A DNA stretch of 64,000 nt from Rhizobium leguminosarum (lineage in GTDB: Bacteria; Pseudomonadota; Alphaproteobacteria; Rhizobiales; Rhizobiaceae): positions 2,418,001 to 2,482,000 of the forward strand of contig NZ_CP025012.1 in assembly GCF_002953715.1 (NCBI RefSeq). Direction: 5' to 3'. The notes below the pieces were generated by a model. The model did no database searches and had not been told where the DNA came from. It worked only from the letters and a program-made list of their open reading frames with translations. Numbering within the stretch: the stretch's first letter is position 1; each line of letters starts with the position of its first letter. Positions 28,074 through 36,514 of this stretch are shown here, piece after piece. The translations under genes were made by a program, and so were the position numbers.

Positions 28074-29279
28074 TCACGCATCTGCGGAAAGAACGGCAAC
28101 GCCCTCGCCGCGCTGGTGTCCGACCGTGGTCACGACGGCGGCGGTGGCGCCTGCCCGCATCGGCGCCTCATGGGCAGCATCGAAGGGCGGAACCTTGGCC
28201 TTGCCGTCGACGGCAAGGGCTGCGAGCGCAAGACCCAGCGTGAACTGCGTCTCGATCGTATGGCCGGTGACACCGCCGAAGCCGCGGATCGCAACGTCCG
28301 GCAATTGATGCTCCAGCACCGCCCGCTCGCGAGCGGCAAGATCGTGCATGCCGGTCGATCCGGAAAAGATCGCCGTGCTTTCGGCGGCAAGCCCGGCGGC
28401 CGGTGCCAAAAGCCGCTCCAGCCGGACTTCGAGATTGCCGGAATTGCGGTTGCCGCGGTCACCCTCGACCGCGTCGATGACCGCATAGATATGGGCGCCG
28501 CGGGCTTCGGCATGCTTGCGCGATTCCAGTACCAGGAAGGCGCCTGCCGAACCGGTGATCATGCCGCCGCCGTCGCTCGGCCTGCGCGACCAGAGCGGCA
28601 CCCAGTCGCCGCGCGCATGAGCGCCGATCGCTTCGGTGAGCAGGATCATATCAGGCCGTTCGGCCGCGAAGGCGCCTCCAACAAGCGCATGCGAGGATTC
28701 GCCTGATTTGATGCGGTAGAAGGCGGTCTCGACGGCGGATATGCCGGCCGCTTCCTCTCCCATGAAGGTGCGCGACGAGCCGGTGACCTTGTGCACGATC
28801 GAGATATTGCCGGCGAGCAGGTTGGAAAGCTGGGCGAGAAACAGTGTGGGCCTGAGCTCCGTCGTCAGCTTCTCGTTGAGCAACAGCTCGCGGTCATTGC
28901 GCTTCAGCGCTTCGTCGACGATCAGTGTGTCGACATTGATGTCGCGCTCGCCGCCGCCGGCCGCCACGATCATGTCCATCGTGCCGCAGGCTTCGATATC
29001 ATCCTTGAAACCGGCATCATCGAGCGCAAGGCCGGCGGCGAAGACGCCGATGCGCTGCCAGTTCTCCATCTGGCGCTGATCACCGCGCTTGGCGATCTGC
29101 TGCGACCAGTCAATCTCGGGCAGCGGGTGCACCGGATAGGGCTTGAACTTCTCGGTCTCGACGATCGCTTTCGGCGCACTGGCGGCCGAAAGCAGCGCGA
29201 TATGCGCATCCTTGCCGACGCCCTGACAGGTGACGATGCCGATGCCCGAGATGACGACGTCGTTTGCAACCTTGCTCAT
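28074..29279 (-). CDS. Ketosynthase-like protein lacking catalytic residues (FabF2XL)
   Basis: A 401-residue homologue of beta-ketoacyl-ACP synthases. The expected TACA(S/T) nucleophile region reads HKVTGSSRTFMGEE with no cysteine, the HGT histidine motif is replaced by SGSTGMHDL, and the C-terminal GFGG loop is missing; only GHTIET, matching the second histidine motif, remains. It is therefore unlikely to condense alone. This pattern resembles chain-length-factor subunits (KS-beta) of type II polyketide synthases and suggests a heterodimer with FabF1XL that sets the C28 chain length. It overlaps the dehydratase gene by four bases (ATGA). Confidence 0.88.
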   Translation of the reverse strand: MSKVANDVVISGIGIVTCQGVGKDAHIALLSAASAPKAIVETEKFKPYPVHPLPEIDWSQQIAKRGDQRQMENWQRIGVFAAGLALDDAGFKDDIEACGTMDMIVAAGGGERDINVDTLIVDEALKRNDRELLLNEKLTTELRPTLFLAQLSNLLAGNISIVHKVTGSSRTFMGEEAAGISAVETAFYRIKSGESSHALVGGAFAAERPDMILLTEAIGAHARGDWVPLWSRRPSDGGGMITGSAGAFLVLESRKHAEARGAHIYAVIDAVEGDRGNRNSGNLEVRLERLLAPAAGLAAESTAIFSGSTGMHDLAARERAVLEHQLPDVAIRGFGGVTGHTIETQFTLGLALAALAVDGKAKVPPFDAAHEAPMRAGATAAVVTTVGHQRGEGVAVLSADA

Positions 29280-29758
29280 CCAATCACTCCCTGCGCCGCG
29301 ATCGCTTCGAGAAGCCCGATCTCGCCGGCACGTTTCTTCACGATATCGCCGAGCGGCACCTCGGAAAACGGCATGGTGCGCAATTTCAGCTGCGCATCGC
29401 AGACCTTCTTACCGCCGCTGGTGATTTTAGCCTTGGTGACCGCGAAACCCGAACCGTCATGCTCAAGCACCGCCTCGATGTCGAGCACGGCTTCCGGTTC
29501 GACGAAGGTGCGCATCTTGGCGCCGTCGACTGTCATCAGAAAGGGCATGGCGGCAAAATTGGTGACGGCAAGCACCAGCATGCCGGAGGCCTGCGCCATG
29601 GTCTCGATCAGGAGCACGCCGGGAACGAGCGGCATGCCGGGAAAATGACCCTCGAAGACAGGGCTCTTCGCCGGCACGACGGATCGCGCCTTAAGCGTGC
29701 CCTTCTTCAGGTCCACCGCTTCGACGCGGTCAATCATCTGGAAATATTCCAGCAGCAT
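29276..29758 (-). CDS. 3-hydroxyacyl-ACP dehydratase, FabZ-like
   Basis: A 160-residue hot-dog fold dehydratase that removes water from 3-hydroxyacyl-AcpXL during very-long-chain fatty acid synthesis. The active-site stretch is EGHFPGMPLVPGVLLIETMA, with His38 and Glu52 in the FabZ positions. It follows acpXL at about 200 bp and overlaps the start of the degenerate ketosynthase gene. It corresponds to the fabZXL gene of the rhizobial cluster. Confidence 0.92.
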   Translation of the reverse strand: MLLEYFQMIDRVEAVDLKKGTLKARSVVPAKSPVFEGHFPGMPLVPGVLLIETMAQASGMLVLAVTNFAAMPFLMTVDGAKMRTFVEPEAVLDIEAVLEHDGSGFAVTKAKITSGGKKVCDAQLKLRTMPFSEVPLGDIVKKRAGEIGLLEAIAAQGVIG

Positions 29759-29802
29759 TCGGATCCTCCGGCCCGACAGGCCAGATCCGCCCGCCGGTGA
29801 CG

Positions 29803-29892
29803 CCTAAAGCGCGTCTGGTTCGCACTTTAGGTCTTTGTTTTTATGCATGCCATTGTCCCAAAAAACCGCTGCGCACTTTTGGGCGGCATGCA
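29803..29892. repeat. RIME1-like element with two palindromes
   Basis: Two palindromes in tandem. The first pairs CCTAAAG at 29803-29809 with CTTTAGG at 29825-29831. The second pairs TGCATGCC at 29844-29851 with GGCATGCA at 29885-29892, with an inner CCCAAAA/TTTTGGG stem. The loop is ACCGCTGCGCAC, the reverse complement of the AGCGG loops elsewhere in the window. The two-palindrome layout of about 100 bp resembles the RIME1 elements described in rhizobia. It lies between acpXL and the fabZ-like gene, inside the cluster. Confidence 0.65.
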
Positions 29893-29964
29893 CTAGTTAG
29901 GAACGAAACCGCCCGGCCGCCATATTCAGGGCGGCAGGGCGTTCAAAAAAGACTGTTATATCGC

Positions 29965-30243
29965 TCAGGCCTTGGCTGCTTTGAGCTCGTCTATCTTGGC
30001 GCAGAGGTTCTTCAGCACGAAGTATTCTTCGGTGGAAACCTTGCCTTCGTTGACTTCCTGCGTCCACTTTTCGAGCGGGATCTTGATGCCGAATTCCTTG
30101 TCGATCGCAAAGACGATGTCGAGGAAATCGAGGCTGTCGATACCGAGGTCGTCGATCGTATGGCTCTCCGGCGTGATCGTCGCGCGGTCGATCTCACTGG
30201 TTTCTGCAATAATGTCGGCAACTTTATCGAATGTAGCGGTCAC
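29965..30243 (-). CDS. acpXL: Acyl carrier protein AcpXL
   Basis: A 92-residue specialised acyl carrier protein on which the 27-hydroxyoctacosanoic acid chain of lipid A is built. The phosphopantetheine site is [15 protein letters not shown] with Ser37. It is longer than the housekeeping ACP (about 78 residues), as expected for AcpXL. The start is GTG 30243, with GAGG upstream; the in-frame extension beyond it has no ACP similarity. It is the first gene of the cluster and is divergent to fnrN, with 432 bp between them. Confidence 0.95.
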
Positions 30244-30515
30244 GCGCTGTACCTCATGAAATGACGATTTAAACCCCCTCATAGGCAAATCCATTTCAAA
30301 AGCCAATGCTTTCGTCCCGGCGTTGCGGCAATTTGCCGGCTGGGTGTTGCCTAAACAGCAATGGAATGCCGGCCTTTGCCCTCACCCAAGGCGCGAGGCG
30401 ACGCCGCTGCAGAAAACCCGTCTCGCCGGCGAGGGCGAAGAAGCCGTCCGAATCAAACCCGCGGACGGCCTCGTCTCGACGCCGCACTTCCAATAACAGC
30501 CAGGGCGCGCAAACT

Positions 30516-30529
30516 TTGATCTAGATCAA
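30516..30529. promoter_or_regulatory. Anaerobox 1 (FNR/FixK site) upstream of fnrN
   Basis: A perfect FNR-type site, TTGAT-CTAG-ATCAA, centred about 153 bp before the fnrN ATG. It is the distal of two sites. In R. leguminosarum fnrN two such sites are known to mediate autoregulation, with the distal one activating. Confidence 0.93.
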
Positions 30530-30547
30530 ATCGCGATCCGGCCAAAA

Positions 30548-30561
30548 TTGATAATCATCAA
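30548..30561. promoter_or_regulatory. Anaerobox 2 (FNR/FixK site) upstream of fnrN
   Basis: A second perfect site, TTGAT-AATC-ATCAA, 32 bp centre to centre from the first. This proximal site is placed to repress fnrN when FnrN is abundant, as described for R. leguminosarum. The rest of the 432-bp gap between acpXL and fnrN shows no gene. Confidence 0.93.
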
Positions 30562-30675
30562 GCCGCGCTGGAAGAAATCGGGATAGCCGAACCCGCAATC
30601 GCGGCGTAATCGTCTAGGGTATGCCCGGCATGCGCAGCTACGCCCGGCACACGCGGATTTCGAAGGGATCAGGAA

Positions 30676-31398
30676 ATGGACGTCGCACATAGTGGGGTTC
30701 TCGAGGTTGGCATCCCCGTCGCCTGCCGTTCCTGCCAGGCGCGGCACGGCGTCGTGTGCGGCGTACTGTCGAGCGGTCAGTTGAAGGACCTCGGCCGCCA
30801 CTCGCTGCGCCGCAAGGTCGATGCTGGCTGCGAGATCATCGCACAAGGGTCGGAAAGCTCTTACTATTCGAACATCATGCGCGGGGTGGTGAAGCTCTGC
30901 AAGGTGATGCCGGACGGGCGCCAGCAGATCGTCGGTCTGCAATTCGCTCCCGATTTCGTCGGCAGGCCCTTCGTGCGCGAAAGCACGCTGTCGGCCGAGG
31001 CTGCGACCGATGCCGAAATCTGCGTCTTCCCCCGCAACCTGCTCGACCGCATGATATCGGAGACGCCAGAACTGCAGCGCAGCCTGCACGATCAGGCGCT
31101 GAAGGAGCTGGATGCCGCGCGCGAATGGATGCTGACGCTCGGCCGGCGCACCGCCGAGGAGAAGGTCGCAAGCTTACTCCACCTCATCGCCACCCATGCC
31201 GAACCGCAAACCGCCACAAGCACCGCCTTCGACCTGCCGCTATCCCGCGCCGAGATCGCCGATTTCCTCGGTCTGACGATCGAAACCGTCAGCCGCCAGA
31301 TGACCAGGCTGCGCAAGAGCGGCGTCATTCGCATCGAGAACTTCCGGCATATCATCGTCCCCGACATGGATGAGCTGGAGCGGATGATCAGCGCGTAA
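30676..31398 (+). CDS. fnrN: Oxygen-responsive regulator FnrN (Crp/Fnr family)
   Basis: A 240-residue Fnr-type activator. The N-terminal cysteines of the oxygen-labile iron-sulfur cluster are Cys17, Cys20 and Cys28 in CRSCQARHGVVC, with a fourth at about 117 (AEICVFP). A cNMP-binding-like barrel follows, then the helix-turn-helix SRAEIADFLGLTIETVSRQM. It would switch on microaerobic genes such as fixNOQP from anaeroboxes when oxygen falls. Two anaeroboxes in its own promoter show autoregulation. Confidence 0.93.
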   Translation: MDVAHSGVLEVGIPVACRSCQARHGVVCGVLSSGQLKDLGRHSLRRKVDAGCEIIAQGSESSYYSNIMRGVVKLCKVMPDGRQQIVGLQFAPDFVGRPFVRESTLSAEAATDAEICVFPRNLLDRMISETPELQRSLHDQALKELDAAREWMLTLGRRTAEEKVASLLHLIATHAEPQTATSTAFDLPLSRAEIADFLGLTIETVSRQMTRLRKSGVIRIENFRHIIVPDMDELERMISA

Positions 31399-31443
31399 AC
31401 GGGGATCAGTTGTCGAATTCGGGCTCAGGGCGCTGATCCGAGA

Positions 31444-31872
31444 TTAGCGCGTAATGACCACGCGGGTATTGGCAAGGCCAGCCTGCCGCGCCAGCGAGAA
31501 AAACTGGGCGGCATTGTCGGGATGCAGGCGAACACAGCCATGCGAGGCCGGCCGACCCAGGCGCTTCAGGTCGAAGGTGGCGTGAACGGCATAACCGCCG
31601 TTGAAGAACACGGCGTACGGCATCGGCGCATTGTCGTATTTCCTGGAGCGGTGATCGCGCGACAGCCACTTGGCGCTCCACGAACCGGTCGGCGTGACAT
31701 AGCCGTTACGCGCGGTAGAAACCTTCCAGCGATACTTGACGAAGCCGTTCTCGGAAACGGTCATCATCTGTTTGCCGATGCTGATATTGGCGACCAACGT
31801 TGCTGCCTGACTGGCAACGGGAGAAAACTGCAGCAATAAACTTGCGGCCGCAGCCGCCAAAATCGCCTTCAT
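31444..31872 (-). CDS. Periplasmic L,D-transpeptidase (YkuD)
   Basis: A 142-residue exported L,D-transpeptidase that forms 3-3 crosslinks in peptidoglycan or links proteins to it. A signal peptide covers MKAILAAAAASLLLQFSPVA, and the catalytic motif is PASHGCVRLH near residue 115, preceded by the His of YAVHATFD. ATG 31872 is preferred over 31875 because of GAGGGG spacing. It converges with fnrN, 45 bp apart. The AT-rich 31922-31980 region upstream probably carries its promoter. Confidence 0.9.
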   Translation of the reverse strand: MKAILAAAAASLLLQFSPVASQAATLVANISIGKQMMTVSENGFVKYRWKVSTARNGYVTPTGSWSAKWLSRDHRSRKYDNAPMPYAVFFNGGYAVHATFDLKRLGRPASHGCVRLHPDNAAQFFSLARQAGLANTRVVITR

Positions 31873-32021
31873 CATAACCCCTCTTCGAACTCGCGCAGCT
31901 TAATTGCGCCCTCACGAAAGAGAGACTACGGCAATACTTATTATATTGCTTTAATCCGAATGGTAATCACAATTTTAACGAGCCAAAGCGGGAGCTGGCG
32001 CCGGAAGATAGCGGCACCTGC

Positions 32022-32222
32022 TCACTGGAGCTTGCGCGCCGCCGAAGGCTTCTTGAGCCCTTGATAGGCCTTGTTCATTTTCTCGCGGATCGAGGCCATC
32101 GTGCCGAGATTATGCCCGCAGGCCGCACAGGTGATGATGTCGGTCTCCCGGATCTCGGGCCGCTCGAACTTCATCTTGGTGCTCTTGCATTTCGGGCACG
32201 GTAATTCAACCTGAACTGTCAT
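32022..32222 (-). CDS. Small zinc-ribbon protein
   Basis: A 66-residue protein starting MTVQVELPCPKC. Two CxxC pairs (CPKC and CAAC) with the spacing of a zinc ribbon frame a short core, followed by a basic C-terminal tail (NKAYQGLKKPSAARKL). ATG 32222 is the natural start; the frame extends upstream without similarity. It lies between the transpeptidase and cobD genes. It may bind nucleic acid, but there is no direct evidence of function. Confidence 0.8.
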   Translation of the reverse strand: MTVQVELPCPKCKSTKMKFERPEIRETDIITCAACGHNLGTMASIREKMNKAYQGLKKPSAARKLQ

Positions 32223-32311
32223 CGCTCTGCTTCCGGTCTGATGGAGATATGCGGCGGTCGGAATAAACGTTTGAGCCTGGCCTGTCCACTGGGGGCATAC
32301 ACCGCACATCC

Positions 32312-33292
32312 CTACAGAAGACACAAAAACAGCCCGAACGTAACTCCGGCGAGCACCATGCAGCTGGCGTAGAACACCGATACGCCATCCTCGATGTCGC
32401 CTGAGGTCGCCACGTCGCGGCCGGTGTCGTTGATCATCGGTTCACGCACGATGACGCCGCCATAGATGCGCGGCCCGGCGAGCTGGACGTTCAGCGCACC
32501 CGCCATGGCCGCCTCCGGCCGGCCGGAATTCGGCGAGCGGTGCAAGGCCCCGTCGCGCATCGCCACGCGGATCGCCTCACGGCCGGCGCTTGTTCCCCGC
32601 CGGATCCAGGCGCCGGCGGCAATCAACAGGATGGAGAGGCGCGCGGCCGGCCAGTTGGCGACATCGTCGAGCCGGGCGGCCGCCCAGCCGAAGTCGATGT
32701 ATTTTTCCGACTTGTGGCCGATCATCGAATCCGCCGTGTTCAGCATCTTGTAGGCGAAGAGCCCCGGCAGGCCGAAGACGGCAAACCAGAGCGCCGGCGC
32801 CACGACGCCGTCGGAGAAATTCTCGGCAAGGCTTTCGATCGCTGCGCGGCAGACGGCCGGCTCGTCCAGCGTCTCGGGATCGCGTCCGACGATGCGGGAA
32901 ACGGCAGCTCGCCCGCCGGCAAGCCCCTCGTCGCGCAGCGCAGTGGCGACGGCCGCGACGTGATCAGCAAGGCTCTTCTGCGCCAGGAAGATCGCCACCA
33001 GCCCGGTCTCCAGCAAGATGCCGACAAGGCCGAACAGCGCGAAGAACCGGTCGAACACGAAGCCTGCGGCCACCGCCAAAAGAAGCAGCGCCAGGATGGC
33101 GGCGATACCGTTCATTCGGCGTTGCGAGCCCGTGAGGCTTGACGGGTTGAGCTGCCGGTCGGCATAGGAGATCGCCGCACCGAACATGACGACGGGATGC
33201 GGCATCCGCGACCACAGCCATTGCGGATCGCCGGCGATCCGGTCGAGCAGCAGCGCCAGAAGCAGTACGAGAAGGTTTTCGTCGATCGTCAT
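32312..33292 (-). CDS. cobD: Adenosylcobinamide-phosphate synthase CobD (CbiB)
   Basis: A 326-residue polytopic inner-membrane protein that, with aminopropanol phosphate, converts adenosylcobyric acid to adenosylcobinamide phosphate. CbiB signatures are seen in LLLDRIAGDPQWLWSRMPHP near the N-terminus, the conserved ESLAENFSDGVVAPALW region and KMLNTADSMIGHK. It overlaps cobC by four bases (ATGA). It is the last gene of the cob run. Confidence 0.95.
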   Translation of the reverse strand: MTIDENLLVLLLALLLDRIAGDPQWLWSRMPHPVVMFGAAISYADRQLNPSSLTGSQRRMNGIAAILALLLLAVAAGFVFDRFFALFGLVGILLETGLVAIFLAQKSLADHVAAVATALRDEGLAGGRAAVSRIVGRDPETLDEPAVCRAAIESLAENFSDGVVAPALWFAVFGLPGLFAYKMLNTADSMIGHKSEKYIDFGWAAARLDDVANWPAARLSILLIAAGAWIRRGTSAGREAIRVAMRDGALHRSPNSGRPEAAMAGALNVQLAGPRIYGGVIVREPMINDTGRDVATSGDIEDGVSVFYASCMVLAGVTFGLFLCLL

Positions 33293-34374
33293 CGTTCAAA
33301 TCTCTGAAGGGCTTCGCCAAGCCGCCTGTCTGCCGCCGGATCGGGCGGCAACCCGAAACGCAGCCACTCCGGCGCATAGTCGAACTTGCGGACGAGAATA
33401 TGATGGCGGCAGAGATGTGTGTAAATTTCGCAGGCTCTCGCATCGGCGACAAGGGTGAAGAGTGCCGTCCCTCCTGAAATCTGCAACTCGGCGCCCGTCA
33501 GCACCCCATGCAGGCCGGCGCAGCGTTCATTGATGCGGCCGCGAATCGGAGAAACGTCCGAGCGCAGCAGCGAATCTGCAATCGAAAGGGCCGGGCCGGA
33601 GACTGCCCAGGGGCCGAGCCAGTCTTCGAAACGCGCGAGAATATCGCTGCGCGCGATCGCAAAACCGAGCCGCAGGCCGGCAAGCCCGAAGAACTTGCCG
33701 AAGGAGCGGAAGATAATGAGGTTGGAAAGTTGCGGCGCACGGGATGCGAGGCTGAGCGCCGGATCGGTATCGCCAAAGGCTTCGTCGACGACGAGAAAAC
33801 CGTCCGCTGCCTTCATCCTGTCGTGCAGGGCAATCAGCGTTTCGGCCGGCCATATCAACCCATCAGGATTGTTCGGATTGACGACGACAGCCAGCCGATG
33901 TCCGGCTCCGATCGCGGCAATATCGTCGACCGCATCGACGGCAAAACCGGCCGAGGCGAAGGCGCGCGCATACTCGCCATAGGTCGGCGTTACCACGGCA
34001 ACCCTGTTGTCCGTCACGGCGATCCGCTCGTCCGTCACGGCAACCCTGTTGTCCCTCACGGCAACCCTGTTGTCCGTGACGCCAACCAGCCTACCCGCTT
34101 CGACGAGGCGCGGCAGAAGCTGGATCACCGATTGTGTGCCCGGCACCGGCAGCGGCAGGATCTCACCGCTGCCATAGTAGTCGCGCGCTGCACGCCTTGC
34201 CTCATCAAAAAGATGTCGGTCCGGCAGGCGATGCCAGGCCCTTGCCGGAATGCCAGGCAGGGCGACGGGGCACGGATTGATGCCCGTGGAAAGATCAAGC
34301 CAATCTTCCGGGCTACCGCCGAAGGCAGCGGCAGCCGCGGTGATGCCGCCGCCGTGGACAATCGGTGCGCTCAT
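33289..34374 (-). CDS. cobC: Threonine-phosphate decarboxylase-like CobC, with in-frame repeat
   Basis: A 361-residue fold-type I PLP enzyme of the CobC (Salmonella CobD) family, which supplies aminopropanol phosphate for the nucleotide loop. The PLP lysine is in SFGKFFGLAGLRLG and the N-terminus has LDLSTGINPCP. Between EAGRL and the normal VVTPTYGEYARAF stretch the protein carries four copies of a seven-residue unit (TDNRVAV type) encoded by a 21-bp tandem repeat at 33994-34077. The rest of the fold is complete. It overlaps cobB and cobD by ATGA junctions, so it is translated as part of the operon. Confidence 0.93.
   Translation of the reverse strand: MSAPIVHGGGITAAAAAFGGSPEDWLDLSTGINPCPVALPGIPARAWHRLPDRHLFDEARRAARDYYGSGEILPLPVPGTQSVIQLLPRLVEAGRLVGVTDNRVAVRDNRVAVTDERIAVTDNRVAVVTPTYGEYARAFASAGFAVDAVDDIAAIGAGHRLAVVVNPNNPDGLIWPAETLIALHDRMKAADGFLVVDEAFGDTDPALSLASRAPQLSNLIIFRSFGKFFGLAGLRLGFAIARSDILARFEDWLGPWAVSGPALSIADSLLRSDVSPIRGRINERCAGLHGVLTGAELQISGGTALFTLVADARACEIYTHLCRHHILVRKFDYAPEWLRFGLPPDPAADRRLGEALQRFER
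33994..34077. repeat. 4 x 21-bp in-frame tandem repeat inside cobC
   Basis: Units begin at 33994, 34015, 34036 and 34057 with the pattern CACGGCAACCCTGTTGTCC plus two bases; the second unit differs at several bases and the third at one. A partial fifth copy (GACGCCAACC) begins at 34078. Since 21 is a multiple of three, copy number can change without shifting the frame. The units encode TDNRVAV-type heptapeptides. Confidence 0.95.
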
Positions 34375-35678
34375 GCGGCGGCTCCGGCAAGATCGATCAG
34401 ATGCATGTAGGAGCCTGCCACCTGGTCGCGCCTGAGACCGGCGGCACCCAGATCGGTTCCGAGCGCATCCTGCACCTGAAAAAGCCGCTTGCCCTCGCCC
34501 TCGGAGACGACGCTGGAATAGTGGAATTCATGAGCCGTCATCATCCGCGCAAAGAAGGCGCCGTCGAGGGGCACAACACGGCGATAGCCGAGATGACGCT
34601 TTCGCTCGGCATAGGTGGTGACGACGGGCAGCAGGCCGAGCATTTCGTGGCGATGCCCCTTCGCATCGATCAGGCCCTCGCCAAGCACCATGTAGCCGCC
34701 GCATTCGCCATAGATCCGAATGTCGCGCGCCGCCGCATCGAGCATGCCGGCGCGGAAATTCTGCGCCTCTGCCAGCCGCCCGGCATGCAGCTCGGGATAA
34801 CCACCGGGCAGATAGATCGCATCGGCATCACCAGCCGGCGCCTCGTCGGCGAGCGGCGAGAAAAAGGAAATCGCAGCACCCCGGCGGCGCCAGCCGAGCA
34901 GCATATGCTCGTAGGAAAAGGCAAAGGCGACATCGCGCGCCACGGCGATGCGGGCACCCAACGGCGGCAACCGGTCGATATTGGCGGCCGACGGCCGGTT
35001 GAGCCCCTGCCTGGCGATGCGCAGCAGGAATTCAAAATTACATTCCTCGGAGACGGCATCCGCCGCATGGTCGATGAAGTTGTCGAGGGTTGCGTGTTCG
35101 CCGGCCTGGACGAGGCCGAGATGGCGCTCCGGCAGGGAAAGCGCCTTGTCGCTGCCGATGACGGCGATGACAGGCATGCGGATAGCTTCGAGCGCCTGCC
35201 GCAGCATCGCCTCGTGCCGGTCGCTGCCGACCTTGTTGAGGATGACGCCGGCGACGCGCACATCGGCACGGAAACCAGCAAAACCAGTAACCAGCGCCGC
35301 CACCGATTGCGACATGCGCGAGGCATCGACAACCAACACCACGGAAAGCCCAAGCTGGGCCGCCAGATCGGCCGCCGTCCCCCTTCCGTCAGCCGCCCCG
35401 TCGAAAAGCCCCATCATCGCCTCGATGACGAGGATGCGGTCGCCGGAACGGTGAAGGGCCGCATTGGCCGAGATCAGCTCCGGGCGCATCGCCCAGGGAT
35501 CGAAATTCAGACAGAGCGTGCCGCTCGCTGCCGCATGGAAGGCGGGATCGATATAGTCAGGGCCGGCCTTGCCGGGCGCGACCGCGATGCCGCGCCGGCG
35601 AAGCGCTCGGAGCAGCCCGAGCGTCACCGTCGTCTTGCCGGCGCCGGAGGAAGGGGCTGCGATCAGGAGGCCGCTCAT
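34371..35678 (-). CDS. cobB: Hydrogenobyrinic acid a,c-diamide synthase CobB
   Basis: A 435-residue ATP-dependent amidotransferase that amidates the a and c side chains of hydrogenobyrinic acid using glutamine. The N-terminal dethiobiotin-synthetase-like domain has the P-loop APSSGAGKTTVTLGLL (about 8-23), and the C-terminal glutamine amidotransferase-like domain has the nucleophile in YGECGGYMVLGEG. It overlaps cobA and cobC by four bases each. Confidence 0.95.
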   Translation of the reverse strand: MSGLLIAAPSSGAGKTTVTLGLLRALRRRGIAVAPGKAGPDYIDPAFHAAASGTLCLNFDPWAMRPELISANAALHRSGDRILVIEAMMGLFDGAADGRGTAADLAAQLGLSVVLVVDASRMSQSVAALVTGFAGFRADVRVAGVILNKVGSDRHEAMLRQALEAIRMPVIAVIGSDKALSLPERHLGLVQAGEHATLDNFIDHAADAVSEECNFEFLLRIARQGLNRPSAANIDRLPPLGARIAVARDVAFAFSYEHMLLGWRRRGAAISFFSPLADEAPAGDADAIYLPGGYPELHAGRLAEAQNFRAGMLDAAARDIRIYGECGGYMVLGEGLIDAKGHRHEMLGLLPVVTTYAERKRHLGYRRVVPLDGAFFARMMTAHEFHYSSVVSEGEGKRLFQVQDALGTDLGAAGLRRDQVAGSYMHLIDLAGAAA

Positions 35679-36514
35679 GCCCGCACCTTGCCGGACCGGC
35701 GGAATGGATCGGGTTGCAGGCGCCGCCCCGCGAGCGCACCGAGCCAGTCGAGCGAGGCTCGGAGCCGGACCACCTCACCGACGACGACCACCGCCGGCGG
35801 CTCCAGCCCGGAGACAGCGACGGCATCGGTCGCCTCCCCGAGCGTCGTTTCCAGCACCTGTTGCCGGCCAGTGGCCGCATTGCAGACGAAGGCGACGGGT
35901 TCCGACGGCAGCCGGCCTGCGGCGATGAGATTGGCGCTGATCTCGGCGATATGCTTCATCGCCATGTACATGACGATGACGGGCGAGCCCCGGCCGATCG
36001 CCTCCCAGTTGATCCTGTCGGGCACGATGCCGGACGAATCATGGCCGGTGAGGAAGGTCACGGCATGGTTGATGTCGCGATGCGTCACCGGAATGCCGGC
36101 ATAGGCGAGCCCGCCGATGCCGGCGGTGATGCCGGGCACGATGCGGAAGGGGATGTTGTGCTCAACCAGCGTCAACGCCTCCTCGCCGCCGCGGCCGAAA
36201 ACGAAGGGATCGCCGCCCTTCAGCCGCAGTACTCGCTTGCCGGCGCGCGCCAGCTCCACCAGTCGCAGCGAGATGTCGCGCTGCTTCGCCGAAGGCTTGC
36301 CGCCGCGTTTGCCGGCATATTCCACCAGCGTTTCCGGCCGCGCCAGCGCCAGGCATTCCTCGTTGACCAGCGCGTCGTGAACGATGACGTCGGCCTCGGA
36401 AAGTCCCTTGGCGGCGAGCAGCGTCAGCAAGCCGGGATCACCGGGGCCAGCCCCAACGAGCCAGACACTGCCCGGCTCCAGAACCGGAAGATGTGAGAAT
36501 GCGGCATCGATCAT
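35675..36514 (-). CDS. cobA: Uroporphyrinogen-III C-methyltransferase CobA
   Basis: A 279-residue SUMT that methylates uroporphyrinogen III at C2 and C7 to precorrin-2, drawing precursor from heme into cobalamin. SAM-dependent tetrapyrrole methylase motifs are LVGAGPGDPGLLTLLA, LRLKGGDPFVFGRGGEE and the GITAGIGGLAYAGIPVTHR region. There is no siroheme synthase CysG extension. It overlaps cobB by ATGA. A 189-bp gap separates it from the upstream nucleoside hydrolase gene. Confidence 0.95.
   Translation of the reverse strand: MIDAAFSHLPVLEPGSVWLVGAGPGDPGLLTLLAAKGLSEADVIVHDALVNEECLALARPETLVEYAGKRGGKPSAKQRDISLRLVELARAGKRVLRLKGGDPFVFGRGGEEALTLVEHNIPFRIVPGITAGIGGLAYAGIPVTHRDINHAVTFLTGHDSSGIVPDRINWEAIGRGSPVIVMYMAMKHIAEISANLIAAGRLPSEPVAFVCNAATGRQQVLETTLGEATDAVAVSGLEPPAVVVVGEVVRLRASLDWLGALAGRRLQPDPFRRSGKVRA

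Noticed and set aside
30296-30493. A 65-codon frame between acpXL and fnrN
   Set aside because: No ribosome site, and composition typical of random high-GC frames; the region is better explained as promoter and leader.
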